Assembly (NCBI GenBank): GCA_965219705.1
Contig: OZ244789.1
Location: 2,108,001-2,172,000 of the forward strand
Length of the DNA: 64,000 nt
Direction of reading: 5' to 3'
Source: JAJECS01 sp965219705
GTDB lineage: Bacteria > Chloroflexota > UBA11872
A model generated the notes under the pieces. It was not told the origin of the DNA. It saw only the letters and a list, made by a program, of their open reading frames with translations, and made no database searches. A program made the translations under genes and the position numbers. This document shows, in pieces, positions 33,173 through 42,483 of the stretch (position 1 is the stretch's first letter; the number at the start of each line of letters is the position of its first letter).

Positions 33173-35092
33173 TTAGCCACCCTTCTTGTCGTAGAAGTCC
33201 ATCGCGAAGGCCTGATCCAGCAGCGTGGAGTGCGCCACGCCACCGATCTGGTCGCTGTTGTAGAACCACTGCGCCATGGCGTCGGCCAGCGGAAGGTTGA
33301 CGGCGGCCTCCTGAATCAGGCGGTTCGCCTCCATCCACATCTCCGCGCGCTTGGACTCGTCGAACTCGGAGCGGGCCCCGTCGAGCAGTGCGTCGATGGG
33401 ATCGCCCTCGGTCGCCACGCCCGGCTCGCCGTTGTAGTTGAGGAACGCGAACGCGCGACCCGGCAGCCCGTAGTTCGACGTGTGGTACTTGGCGTACAGC
33501 ACGTCTCCGTCCGGGCCACGCCCGCCGGTCCACTGGTGCGTGTACTTCCCTTGCGCCATGTCGTTGATGTAGGTCGCGAACTCGACGTTCGGGATGTCCA
33601 CGAAGATGCCGATGCCGGACTCGATGTCCAGCTTGTACAACTCGCTCAACGGGTTGGGCGTGTTGGGGAACTCGACCTGCATGCGCTCACCGTCGCGGTA
33701 GCGGAAGCCGTCCTCGCCGCGGGCGTAGCCGGCGTCATCCAGCAGCTGGTTGGCCTTGCCGACGTCCCACGGGTAGAGGTCTTCCATGTCCGCGTTGTAG
33801 CCGATGGTGCCCGGCGTGAGGATGTTGCCGGCGATCCGCGGGATGCCGCCGTTGCCGCGCTGCACCACGAGCTTTTTGTTGACCGCGTGGTTCAGCGCCT
33901 GGCGGACGACGATGTCGTCGGTGGGCCAGCGCGTCGAGTTGATGTGCAGGAACCACGGCATACCTGAAGACATACGCCCGAGGACGGCGCGGTTGTCCTG
34001 CTTCGCGAAGCGCTCCATGTCGATGAACTGGAAGTGCTGGATCCAGTCCACCTCGCCGGCCTCGAAGGCCGCCGCCCGCGCCACCGCGTCCTGCGCCAGA
34101 ATCTGGATGACGAACTCGTCGGGGTACGGGGCCCCCTTGTTCGTCGCCCAAGAGGGCGCCCACGCGTAGTCGTCGTTCCGCTCGTAGGTGACGGAGACCT
34201 GCTCCTGCCACTCTTTGAACTTGTACGGACCCGTGCCGACCGGATTACGCGCGATGTCCTCGCGGTAGGTGATGTAGGCCTGCGGCGAGGCAAACGTAAC
34301 CTGACGGTCCGCCAGCACCTGCATGAACAGCGCCTGCGGGGTCTTGGTCGTGAGGTCGATGGTGAAGTCGTCCACCTTCGTGACGCTCTCGACGTCTCCG
34401 ACTTGGCCCGCGATCTCACCCCGCTCCAGGCTCTCATCCAGGAACAGCATGAAGTTGAAGGTCACCGCGTCCGCGTTGAACGGCGTGCCGTCGTGGAACA
34501 CCACGTCCTGGCGCAACGGGATGCGGCGGGTCAGGCGGTCGTCCGACAGCTCGGGCATGTCAGCGGCCAGCCGCGGGACGATGGTGTTGTTCGGTCCCCA
34601 GGTGTACAAGGTCTCGTACATCGGGAAGCCGCTGCGGTAAGACCACTGGTCCATGCGCACCGGGTTAAACGAAGTGATCGGGCCCGGCGTACCCCAGGTA
34701 ATCCGGCCACCGCGGGTCGGGTCCCACTCTCCGAGCGGAACGGCTTCGTCGGAGCGGAAGAGGTTGATGCCCTTCAGTGCGCCGCGCGCCGCCGTCTCGG
34801 CCTCGATCTCGACGATGACTTCCTTCTCGACGATGACTTCCTTCTCGACGACGACTTCCTTCTCGACGACCTTCTCGACCTCGACTTCTTTGATCTCGGT
34901 GACCGTGACGACCTTCTCGACTTGAACTTCCTTGATGACTTCCTGCGTCACGATCCGCTCGACCGGGACCTCGACCGTCTGGACCTCGGCCTCGCCACAC
35001 GCGGCCAGTGCTGCGACGCCTACGCCCCCCGCGAGGGCCAAGGCCCCACCACGGAGCACGTTCCGGCGACTCAGAGATTTGCCACGAACCAT
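33173..35092 (-). CDS. Peptide ABC transporter solute-binding lipoprotein, tandem copy 1
   Basis: 639 residues from the ATG at 35092, with GAGAGGA upstream. A Tat signal LSRRNVLRGG (7-16) leads to a lipobox ending AALAAC (Cys32), so it is Tat-exported and lipid-anchored. A charged linker of VEKVV/EKEVIVEKE-type repeats (about 37-95) follows. The SBP family 5 domain shows RIPLRQDVVFHDGTPFNADAV, the AYITYREDIARNPVGTGPYKF motif (written in part), RQALNHAVNKKLVV and YPWDVGKANQLLDDAGY. It captures peptides or similar solutes for the DppB/DppC permeases. It has exactly the same length as copy 2. Confidence 0.93.
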   Translation of the reverse strand: MVRGKSLSRRNVLRGGALALAGGVGVAALAACGEAEVQTVEVPVERIVTQEVIKEVQVEKVVTVTEIKEVEVEKVVEKEVVVEKEVIVEKEVIVEIEAETAARGALKGINLFRSDEAVPLGEWDPTRGGRITWGTPGPITSFNPVRMDQWSYRSGFPMYETLYTWGPNNTIVPRLAADMPELSDDRLTRRIPLRQDVVFHDGTPFNADAVTFNFMLFLDESLERGEIAGQVGDVESVTKVDDFTIDLTTKTPQALFMQVLADRQVTFASPQAYITYREDIARNPVGTGPYKFKEWQEQVSVTYERNDDYAWAPSWATNKGAPYPDEFVIQILAQDAVARAAAFEAGEVDWIQHFQFIDMERFAKQDNRAVLGRMSSGMPWFLHINSTRWPTDDIVVRQALNHAVNKKLVVQRGNGGIPRIAGNILTPGTIGYNADMEDLYPWDVGKANQLLDDAGYARGEDGFRYRDGERMQVEFPNTPNPLSELYKLDIESGIGIFVDIPNVEFATYINDMAQGKYTHQWTGGRGPDGDVLYAKYHTSNYGLPGRAFAFLNYNGEPGVATEGDPIDALLDGARSEFDESKRAEMWMEANRLIQEAAVNLPLADAMAQWFYNSDQIGGVAHSTLLDQAFAMDFYDKKGG

Positions 35093-35200
35093 AGTCTTCC
35101 TCTCCACTAGCAGGCTCTCCTGGCCTGATCGCGTGAGGATACCAATCTGCGCGGGCGATTCGCACCGCACGGACTCTGTTGGTCGTGGGTCACTTTGGTC

Positions 35201-35227
35201 GTCATTCCCGCGGACGCGGGAGTCTAG
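35201..35227. repeat. Palindromic CATTCCCGCG..CGCGGG element
   Basis: GTCATTCCCGCGGACGCGGG followed by AGTCTAG, upstream of copy 1. Closely related palindromes lie at 37421-37445 and at 25173-25192. Confidence 0.6.
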
Positions 35228-35331
35228 GCGCCGTCGGCCAGCACGGCGCAAACAGGAGCAGCACACCGCCGCCGGTGCTGGGTCCACCTATTTCGCGGCA
35301 AGCACGAGGCTCGTCCGCGGGCAGGCCGCCG

Positions 35332-35356
35332 GCTGAGGCTCACGCCCCTCCTCAGC
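35332..35356 (-). terminator. Hairpin after the second solute-binding gene
   Basis: GCTGAGG (35332-35338) pairs with CCTCAGC (35350-35356), at exactly the same 2,221-bp offset from its twin at 33111-33135. Confidence 0.45.
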
Positions 35357-35393
35357 GACCCAGACCCGGTGGCGGTGCTGATCTCCCTAGGCG

Positions 35394-37313
35394 CTAGCCG
35401 CCTTTCTTGTCGTAGAAGTCGAGCGCGGTGGGTGGTTCGTGCACCGTGGAGTGCGCCACGCCGCCGATCTGGTCCCTGTTGTAGAACCACTGCCCCATGG
35501 CGTCCGACAGCGGAAGATTGACGGCGGCCTCCTGGATCAGGCGGTTCGCCTCCATCCACATCTCGGCGCGCTTGGACTCGTCGAACTCGGAGCGCGCCCC
35601 GTCGAGCAGTGCGTCGACCGGGTCGTCCGCGGTCGCCACGCCCGGCTCGCCGTTGTAGTTGAGAAACGCGAACGCGCGGCCCGGCAGGCCGTACTGCGAC
35701 GTGTGGTACTTGGGGTACAGCACGTCGCCGTCGGGGCCACCCCCGCCGGTCCACTGGTGCGTGTACTTGCCTTGCGCCATGTCGTTGATGTAGGTCGCGA
35801 ACTCGACGTTCGGGATGTCCACGAAGATGCCGATGCCGGACTCGATGTCCAGCTTGTAGAGCTCGCTCAACGGGTTGGGCGTGTTGGGGAACTCAACCTG
35901 CATGCGCTTGTCGTCGCGGTAGCGGAAGCCGTCCTCGCGCCGGGTGTAACCGGCGTCGTCCAGCAGTCTATTGGCCTTGCCGACGTCCCACGGGTAGAGG
36001 TCTTCCATGTCCGCGTTGTAGCCGATGGTGCCCGGCGTGAGGATGTTGCCGGCGATGCGCGGGATGGCGCCGTTGCCGCGCTGAACCACGAGCTTCTTGT
36101 TGATGGCGTGGTTGAGCGCCCGGCGGACGACGATGTCGTCGGTGGGCCAGCGCATGGAGTTGATGTGCAGGAACCACGGCATGCCCGGGGCCAGACGTCC
36201 GAGGATGATGCGGTTGTCTTGCTTCGCGAAGCGCTCCAAGTCGATGAACTGGAAGTGCTGGATCCAGTCCACTTCGCCGGCCTCGAAGGCCGCGGCGCGG
36301 GCCACCGCGTCCTGCGCCAGAATCTGGGTGACAATCTCGTCCGGGTACGGCGCGCCCTTATTCGTCGCCCACGCGGGCGCCCACGCGTAGTCGTCGTTGC
36401 GCTCGAAGGTGACGGAGACCTGCTCCTGCCACTCCTTGAACTTGTAGGCGCCGGTGCCGACCGGATTGCGCGCGATGTCCTCGCGGTAGGTGATGTACGC
36501 CTGCGGCGAGGCGAACGTGATCTGAAAATCGGCAAGCACCTGCATGAAGAGCGCCTGTGGGGTCTTTGTCTTCAGATCGACGGTGAACTCGTCCACCACC
36601 GTGACACCCTCGACGTCGCCGACCTTGCCCGCGACCTCGCCCCGTTCCAAGCTCTCGTCCAGGAACAGCATGAAGTTGAACGCCACCGCCTCGGCGTTGA
36701 ACGGCGTGTCGTCGTGGAACTTCACGTCGCGGCGCAACGGGATGCGGCGGGTCAGGCGGTCGTCCGACAGCTCGGGCAAGTCGGCGGCCAGCCACGGAAT
36801 GATCTTGTTGCCCGGCGCCCACGTGTAGAGGTTCTCGTACATCGGGAAGCCGTTGCGATAGGACCATAGGTCCATGCGCACGGGGTTGAGCGACGTGATC
36901 GGGCCCGGCGAACCCCAGGCGATCCGGCCACCCCGGGTCGGGTTCCACTCGCCAAGCGGGACGGATTCGTCGGAGCGGAAGAGGTTGACGCCCTTCTGGA
37001 TGCCGCGCGCGACGGTCTCGGCCTCGATCTCGACGACCTTCTCGACGATGACTTCCTTCTCGACAACGACTTCCTTCTCGACCTCGACGACCTTCTCGAC
37101 CTCGACCTCTTTGATCTCGGTGACCGTGACGACCTTCTCGACTTGGACTTCCTTGATGACTTCCTGGGTCACGATCCGCTCGACCGGGACCTCCACCGTC
37201 TTGACCTCGGCCTCGCCACACGCGGCGAGTGCCGCGACGCCGACGCCGCCCGCGAGGGCCAGGGCCCCACCACGGAGCACGTTCCGGCGACTCAGAGATT
37301 TGCCACGAACCAT
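35394..37313 (-). CDS. Peptide ABC transporter solute-binding lipoprotein, tandem copy 2
   Basis: 639 residues from the ATG at 37313. It has the same Tat signal, Cys32 lipobox, VEKVV-type linker and SBP family 5 domain as copy 1, at a 2,221-bp offset. Differences are scattered: a permuted linker repeat, KFHDDTPFN for VFHDGTPFN, QITFASPQAY for QVTFASPQAY, and a changed C-terminus (THEPPTALDFYDKKGG against TLLDQAFAMDFYDKKGG-like). Substitutions in the binding domain suggest possible ligand divergence. dppC lies upstream on the same strand. Confidence 0.93.
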   Translation of the reverse strand: MVRGKSLSRRNVLRGGALALAGGVGVAALAACGEAEVKTVEVPVERIVTQEVIKEVQVEKVVTVTEIKEVEVEKVVEVEKEVVVEKEVIVEKVVEIEAETVARGIQKGVNLFRSDESVPLGEWNPTRGGRIAWGSPGPITSLNPVRMDLWSYRNGFPMYENLYTWAPGNKIIPWLAADLPELSDDRLTRRIPLRRDVKFHDDTPFNAEAVAFNFMLFLDESLERGEVAGKVGDVEGVTVVDEFTVDLKTKTPQALFMQVLADFQITFASPQAYITYREDIARNPVGTGAYKFKEWQEQVSVTFERNDDYAWAPAWATNKGAPYPDEIVTQILAQDAVARAAAFEAGEVDWIQHFQFIDLERFAKQDNRIILGRLAPGMPWFLHINSMRWPTDDIVVRRALNHAINKKLVVQRGNGAIPRIAGNILTPGTIGYNADMEDLYPWDVGKANRLLDDAGYTRREDGFRYRDDKRMQVEFPNTPNPLSELYKLDIESGIGIFVDIPNVEFATYINDMAQGKYTHQWTGGGGPDGDVLYPKYHTSQYGLPGRAFAFLNYNGEPGVATADDPVDALLDGARSEFDESKRAEMWMEANRLIQEAAVNLPLSDAMGQWFYNRDQIGGVAHSTVHEPPTALDFYDKKGG

Positions 37314-37420
37314 AGTCTTCCCCTCCACTAGTAGGCTCCCCAGCCTGTGCGCGTGAGGATACCAGTCTGCGCGGGCGATTCGCACCGCACGGACTCTGTT
37401 GGTCGTGGGTCACTTTGGTC

Positions 37421-37445
37421 GTCATTCCCGCGGACGCGGGAATCG
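37421..37445. repeat. Palindromic CATTCCCGCG..CGCGGGAATC element
   Basis: GTCATTCCCGCGGACGCGGG followed by AATCG. This is the second copy of the palindrome at 35201-35227. Confidence 0.6.
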
Positions 37446-37567
37446 AGGCGCCGTCCGCCGGCGGATGAACCGAGCGGTCCCGAGACCCACCCGGCGGCGA
37501 CGCGCCGCCATGCCACGTCCTCAGGCCAACGTGACCTACGACCCGTTCGTCGCTGCGACGGCAGGGA

Positions 37568-38536
37568 CTACTGCGACCAGGCGCTGGCCTGTGGGTCCAG
37601 CGCCTCGCGGAGGCCGTCGCCGAGCATGTTGAACGACAGGACCGTGAGGGCCAGCGCCAGGCCGTTGAAGATGCAGATCCACGGCGCGAGGGCGAGCACC
37701 GCGCGGAACTGGGCGATCTCCAAACCCCACTCCGGCGTTGGCGGTGAGGCGCCCAAGCCCAGGAAGCTGAGTCCGGCCGCCGAGATGATGGTGGAGCCGA
37801 GACCCAGCGTGGACATGATCAGGATGGGACTGAGGATGTTGGGCAGGATGTGGCGCACGATGATGCGGGAGTCGCGCATGCCAATGGCCCGCGCGGCGCG
37901 CACATAGCCGAACTCCTTCGCCGAGAGCGTCGAGCCCCGCACCACGCGCGCATAGAAGGGGATGCCCGCAATGCCCAGGGCGATCATGGCGTTCGTCAGG
38001 CTCGGCCCGAGCGACGCGACGATCACGATGGCCAGCAGCAGCCCTGGAAATGCGAGCAGCACATCGAGCAGGCGGCTGACGACCATGTCGATCCGTCCGC
38101 CAAAATAGCCGGCGGCAAGACCAAAAAACGTGCCGCCCGCACCGGCGAGCAAGACGGCGACGAAGCCGACCCGCAGCGAAATGCGGGACCCATGCACCAC
38201 CCGGCTGAAGACATCGCGCCCGATGTCGTCGGTGCCGAAGGGGAAGAATGCCGGTTCCACCTCGCCGCTGGCTCCCACGCGCGTGCCGCTGGACCATGGC
38301 GGAAGCAGGCGGTTCTCGAGCACGGACTCGAGGGTGGGCTTGATGTTGATGCCTTCCGGCGCGATCACGTCCGCAAAGATGGCGCAGAGCGCTAACAGGA
38401 TCAGCACGATGCCGCCGGCCATGGCGGCGTGGTTTCGGCGCAACCGCCGCCACGCCATCGACCACTCGCTGCGCACGGCCGTCGAGGCCATCGCGTCGAT
38501 GGACGCCGTGTCAGTGAGCGGTTGGGTTGTCGCCAT
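37568..38536 (-). CDS. dppC: Peptide/nickel ABC importer permease, DppC type
   Basis: 322 residues from the ATG at 38536; a GTG 12 nt upstream is the alternative. An N-terminal cytoplasmic tail leads to the first helix (AGGIVLILLALCAIFADVIAP), then FPFGTDDIGRDVFSRVVHGSR, which is the standard DppC motif. The remaining helices follow, with the EAA-type loop GYVRAARAIGMRDSRIIVRH and the end GDGLREALDP. It should pair with the DppB-like permease at 29571. No ATP-binding genes are present nearby, so they must be encoded elsewhere or shared. Confidence 0.93.
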   Translation of the reverse strand: MATTQPLTDTASIDAMASTAVRSEWSMAWRRLRRNHAAMAGGIVLILLALCAIFADVIAPEGINIKPTLESVLENRLLPPWSSGTRVGASGEVEPAFFPFGTDDIGRDVFSRVVHGSRISLRVGFVAVLLAGAGGTFFGLAAGYFGGRIDMVVSRLLDVLLAFPGLLLAIVIVASLGPSLTNAMIALGIAGIPFYARVVRGSTLSAKEFGYVRAARAIGMRDSRIIVRHILPNILSPILIMSTLGLGSTIISAAGLSFLGLGASPPTPEWGLEIAQFRAVLALAPWICIFNGLALALTVLSFNMLGDGLREALDPQASAWSQ

Positions 38537-38731
38537 CGGGGTGCGCACGGGTGCGGTTGCGAGCCGCCAAGATAGTACACAGGTCGGCCGGCGCGAACAG
38601 AATGGGCGGCGGCCCTTGCGGCGTGTCGGAGTGGCGAATTTGTTGTGCGGGCGCGGCCTCGCGTCGAGACGGACCGGCTGAGCGTCCGCACGTCAGCGCT
38701 GCGTTCGTCCGTGCGTTGCAGTTATGGCTAC

Positions 38732-39601
38732 CTACGCAAGCGCCACCAGCGCCGCCCCGGCGGCGATGGCGCCGGCGCCGATGAACCGCGGGGCGGGCCT
38801 CGGCTCGCCGAGCAGCGTCATGCCGAGGGCGGCGCCGATCAGGATGCTGACCTCGCGGGCGGCGGACACGTATGGGGCGGGAGCCATGGTTAGCGCGATG
38901 AGCACCAGCAGGTAGGCGGCGACCCACAGGATGCCAACCAACGTCACGTCGCGGGCCGAGACCTGCACGCGGCGCCATGGGCGGCGTCCGTAGCGAGCCA
39001 GCACCAGCGGGGCAAGCATCACGGCGGCAATGACCCACATCAGGTAGACGTAGGTGAGCGGATTCACGATGGCCACGCCTTGCTTGTCGACCAGCGTGTA
39101 CGAGGCGATCAGCACGCCCGTCAGCGCGGCATAGCGGCCCCCCGGCCGCAGCAGCATCCGCGGCGCGTCCAGCAAGGTCCTCGGGTGAAGGCTCTGGAGG
39201 TTGACCAGGTAGATCCCGACGACCACGGTGAGCACGCCGGCGACTCCAATCGGCGATACGGATTCGCCCACGATCCAGATGCTCGCGACCAGGACCAGGG
39301 CAGGACCGATGCCGCGGGCCAGGGGATAGGTGACCGAAAGATCGGCGCGGGCGTAGGCGTTTGCCAACGACCAAAAATATGCCGCGTGCAGCGCCCCGGT
39401 GGCTGCGATCCAGCCCCAGCCGGCCGGCGGAATGGGTTCCAGGATGACGCCGACGATGAACGCGGGCAGGTAGACCACCGATGAGACGACGAGGGCGAGC
39501 CAGAAGAACACGGGATTCCCGTGGCCGCGCTTGGCGAGCAGGTTCCACGCGGCGTGAAGCGCGGCCGCGGTGAAGACAAGTGCCAGTACAGCCGGAGACA
39601 C
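38732..39601 (-). CDS. EamA/DMT-family transporter
   Basis: 289 residues with ten predicted membrane helices in two EamA halves. The first half starts VLALVFTAAALHAAWNLLAK and contains LARGIGPALVLVASIWIVGE. The second starts LTGVLIASYTLVDKQGVAI and ends MTLLGEPRPAPRFIGAGAI. These carriers export metabolites or amino acids by drug/metabolite antiport. The substrate is unknown. It lies between dppC and DUF3830 on the same strand, with no sign of an operon. Confidence 0.88.
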   Translation of the reverse strand: MSPAVLALVFTAAALHAAWNLLAKRGHGNPVFFWLALVVSSVVYLPAFIVGVILEPIPPAGWGWIAATGALHAAYFWSLANAYARADLSVTYPLARGIGPALVLVASIWIVGESVSPIGVAGVLTVVVGIYLVNLQSLHPRTLLDAPRMLLRPGGRYAALTGVLIASYTLVDKQGVAIVNPLTYVYLMWVIAAVMLAPLVLARYGRRPWRRVQVSARDVTLVGILWVAAYLLVLIALTMAPAPYVSAAREVSILIGAALGMTLLGEPRPAPRFIGAGAIAAGAALVALA

Positions 39602-39714
39602 GGCGAATCCCAGCGGGGGGTCGAGAGGTGCGGCAAGCTACCACGAGCGAGCTCTGTCCCAGTTACCAGGCCGACCGCACGACTAGGACTGCTGGAGAGC
39701 TGTTGAGACCTGTC

Positions 39715-40203
39715 TCAGCGCGTCCGAATCTTAATCGTGGCCGTGCCGTCGTAGCGCAGGCGCTCGCAGCGGGCGGCGAATGCCTGCCATGCATCCGCTG
39801 GGCCGTCGTATGTCCCGAACACGTTCGCGGCGTCCAGCGTGACGAACTGCCCGGGAATGGTGGGGCGGGCGTAGCGGTCATAGGGCCAATAGACCTCACT
39901 CAGGGCGCCGGGGTGCCCGTGACGGGTGCCCGCCTCGTAGTGCGTGAAGATCAAGTCGCCGGGCGCGACGCAGGTGGTCGCGTTCTCGATGGGGGCCACG
40001 ACGGTCGGGTCGAAGTAGAACGCGGCGATCGTTCCGGAATAGATCGCATGGAGGCACTCGGCCTCCTCGGGCACCCCCGCGGTCACGGCCGCGCAGGTTT
40101 GCGGCGCCGCGTCCCACAGCAGCTTGAAGCGGGCCGGCGGCGCGCCCGGCAACTCGAGCTCGATGGTGGAAATCTTGGGCTCCGTCGAGGTTGGCGCGGT
40201 CAT
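39715..40203 (-). CDS. DUF3830-like protein (cyclophilin-like fold)
   Basis: 162 residues. FKLLWDAAPQTCAAVTAGVP, AECLHAIYSGTIAAFY, GDLIFTHYEAG and EVYWPYDRYARP fit DUF3830 proteins, which have a cyclophilin-like beta barrel. No enzymatic activity is established for the family. They often sit with amidohydrolases or transporters in catabolic clusters. There is no signal peptide. Confidence 0.65.
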   Translation of the reverse strand: MTAPTSTEPKISTIELELPGAPPARFKLLWDAAPQTCAAVTAGVPEEAECLHAIYSGTIAAFYFDPTVVAPIENATTCVAPGDLIFTHYEAGTRHGHPGALSEVYWPYDRYARPTIPGQFVTLDAANVFGTYDGPADAWQAFAARCERLRYDGTATIKIRTR

Positions 40204-40296
40204 GCTTGGCGCCTCCTGCGATCAATGCTTCAGTCGCGACTGTAGACCTCGAGGCGATCGCCCGCGAGGCGGGGAGCAAGTTCCCGACCGACCGGC

Positions 40297-41214
40297 CTAG
40301 TCGCCCGCCGCGATGGCGGCGAGTTCGGTTCGCTCGCTTTCGGTCATGCGCCACTCGACGGCGCGGACGTTCTCTTCGATCTCCTCGGGGCGGCGCGTCC
40401 CCGCCAGCGCAACGCTCACGAGCGGATTGGCCATCACCCACGCGAGCGCCAGCTGCGCCACCGTGAAGCCTCGATCGCGGGCCGCCTCTTTCAGCGCGTC
40501 GACGCGTCGCAAGTTCGCCAGAAAGTGCTCGCCCTCGAACAGGGGCTGCTCGAATACCGTGCCGCGGCTGCGAAAGTCGTCCTCGCCGAAGGTCGTCTCG
40601 GGCGTCATCGCGCCGGTCAATAGGCCGTGGGCCATCGGCCCAAAGGCCATCACGCCGAGCTCGTGCGCTTGGCAAAAGGGAAAGAGCTCGGCCTCGGGCC
40701 GGCGGTCGAACAGGTGATAGCCGATCTGCTCGGTAACGATGGGAAAGGTCTCGAGGCACTCGCCCAGTTGGGCGGCGCTGAAGTTGCTCACTCCGCCGTA
40801 GCGGATCTTGCCCTGCTGCTGAAACTTGGCCATCGCGCCCATTGAGTCGGCGATGGGAACGCTCGCGTCCGGCCAGTGAATCAGGTAAAGGTCGAGAAAG
40901 TCGGTTTGCAGCCGTTCCAGGCTGCGCTCAAGGTCCGCGGCCATTGCTTCAGGAGCCGTGCTGCCCTTACTGACGAGCACGATGCGGTCCCGCCGCCCCT
41001 TGAGCGCCCGGCCAAGGAGCTTCTCGCCTTCGCCGCCGAGCCCGTAGCCGGCGGCGGTGTCGAACAGCGTGACTCCAAGGTCGATCGCTCGGTGGACGCT
41101 GCGAATAGCCTCGTCGTCGTCAAACGGGCCGTATTGGCCGCGTCCGATGGGGAATCCGCCGAATCCAATGACGGACGTCACCAGATCGGACTGGCCCAGC
41201 TTGCGGTACTCCAT
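40297..41214 (-). CDS. Aldo/keto reductase
   Basis: 305 residues. MEYRKLGQSDLVTSVIGFGG opens the barrel. The tetrad is Asp and Tyr in TLFDTAAGYGLGGEGE, Lys in IVLVSKGST and His in LYLIHWPD. VSNFSAAQLGECLETFP and the C-terminal ALAGTRRPEEIEENVRAVEW segment bind NADP-type cofactors. It is more typical of the broad AKR family than the enzyme at 32065, with which it shares only the general fold. The substrate is unknown. Confidence 0.88.
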   Translation of the reverse strand: MEYRKLGQSDLVTSVIGFGGFPIGRGQYGPFDDDEAIRSVHRAIDLGVTLFDTAAGYGLGGEGEKLLGRALKGRRDRIVLVSKGSTAPEAMAADLERSLERLQTDFLDLYLIHWPDASVPIADSMGAMAKFQQQGKIRYGGVSNFSAAQLGECLETFPIVTEQIGYHLFDRRPEAELFPFCQAHELGVMAFGPMAHGLLTGAMTPETTFGEDDFRSRGTVFEQPLFEGEHFLANLRRVDALKEAARDRGFTVAQLALAWVMANPLVSVALAGTRRPEEIEENVRAVEWRMTESERTELAAIAAGD

Positions 41215-41301
41215 GTCGTCGCCCCTCCGCGCGCACGGACTCCGCGTCTACCCTATCGCGTGCGGAGGATGGCTGGGGTAGCGGCTCCGGGGAAGACCGA
41301 C

Positions 41302-42483
41302 CTATGCCGCGGCCGACCGCGCAGCGGGTGAGCGGGCAACCACGGCCGCGACAACGAGGGCAACGGCGAATACCGGCGCGAGCAACAGCGCCAGGGCGGC
41401 GATGCCGGCCGCGTCCATCAGCGCCCCGGCTGCCAGCGGCAGCAGCAAGGCGGACGTCCCGGAGGCGGCTTGGAGTGCGGCCACGCCCCGGCCGGCGTAG
41501 CGGGCGGGCACGCGGTCCGCCAGCAAGACCACAGGTGAGGTGGCTCCCAGTCCGCCCATGGCATAGCAGAAGGCTGTGAGTCCCAAGAAGGCCATATGCG
41601 CGGGAAGCAGCAGCACCGTCGCGCTGAGCAGGTTCATGAGCACCGTTGTGCCGACCACCACCAGCCGGCCGTGGCGGTCCATCAGCTGGCCTCCCGCAAG
41701 GGTGGCCACGGCGCGCACGCCGGACAAGAGGGAAAGCACGAGACCGACGGCTGCTGGATCGAGCTGCAGCGTCACGCCGCCGTAGAGCGGCAGCGCGACC
41801 GCACGCAGCGTCGAGGCGCCGCCCCAGAGCAGCGCGCCGAAGGCCAGCACGCCGGTGATCGCCCCCACGCGTAGTGGTCGCCCCTTGGACGCCGGGGCCT
41901 CGGCGCCGGCGCCGGAAGCCGGCTGGGCATCACGGATCAACACGAGGGCCGTGCCCGCGGCAACCACGGCCGCCACAGCCGCCATCACCAGCGCCGACCG
42001 CCAGCCCAGGGCGACCGCCAAGCCTCCGGCCGCCACCGGGCTCGCCAACATGCCAACCTGAAAGCCCGTCAGGCCACGCGAAATCGTTCGCCCTCGGGCG
42101 GCCGGTGGCGCCAGGCGCACGAGGTGAGCGACGGCGGCGCTTTCGATGAAGGCGGCGGCAAAGCCCGACCCGAACACGGCGCCGACGAGGGCCCAGAAAC
42201 TGGGCGCGGAGGCCGCGGCCAGCGCTCCCGCCGCGAACGCCAGCGACGCAATCCCGAGCAGCCGCCGCGGCCCAACGCGGTCCGTCAAATAGCCCGCCGC
42301 CGGGGTGACGAGGACGCGGCTCAATGAAGGCACAGCCACAAGCACGCTCAGCGTGGCGAAGTTGACGTTGAACTCCGCCTGGATCGGCACGAGCAGCGGG
42401 CCATAGACCGACATCCCAAATGCCGTGGCCGCGATGATGCCGAAGACAACGGCGACCTGGTGGGCGGCAGCTGAGCGAATCAA
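41302..42483 (-). CDS. Major facilitator superfamily transporter
   Basis: About 393 residues if started at TTG 42483. The frame extends to TTG 42642, but the extra stretch is Arg/Pro-rich and unlike an MFS N-terminus. No ATG or GTG lies before the first helix. Twelve hydrophobic segments are seen. The loop motif between helices 2 and 3 reads GYLTDRVGPRRLLG, and its counterpart in the second half is GQLMDRHGRLVVVG. Substrate and direction are unknown. Confidence 0.82.
   Translation of the reverse strand: MIRSAAAHQVAVVFGIIAATAFGMSVYGPLLVPIQAEFNVNFATLSVLVAVPSLSRVLVTPAAGYLTDRVGPRRLLGIASLAFAAGALAAASAPSFWALVGAVFGSGFAAAFIESAAVAHLVRLAPPAARGRTISRGLTGFQVGMLASPVAAGGLAVALGWRSALVMAAVAAVVAAGTALVLIRDAQPASGAGAEAPASKGRPLRVGAITGVLAFGALLWGGASTLRAVALPLYGGVTLQLDPAAVGLVLSLLSGVRAVATLAGGQLMDRHGRLVVVGTTVLMNLLSATVLLLPAHMAFLGLTAFCYAMGGLGATSPVVLLADRVPARYAGRGVAALQAASGTSALLLPLAAGALMDAAGIAALALLLAPVFAVALVVAAVVARSPAARSAAA

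Larger units (their letters stand above)
33049..35230. repeat. 2.2-kb tandem duplication, unit 1
   Basis: The unit spans the solute-binding gene plus about 120 bp downstream and 140 bp upstream. It repeats at about 35270-37455 with an offset of 2,220-2,221 bp. Confidence 0.88.
35093..35393. other. Spacer between the two solute-binding genes
   Basis: 301 bp made of duplicated material. The right end of the upstream flank (a palindrome at 35201-35227) joins a decayed version of the 3' inverted repeat and the conserved hairpin at 35332-35356. No gene is seen. Confidence 0.6.
35270..37455. repeat. 2.2-kb tandem duplication, unit 2
   Basis: Partner of 33049-35230. Upstream flanks share long identical stretches, for example the whole run around 37378-37440 against 35158-35220. 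Confidence 0.88.

Noticed and set aside
33230..36869. Long plus-strand frames opposite both solute-binding genes
   Set aside because: Both duplicates give similar antisense frames because the sense genes are duplicated; no protein features are present.
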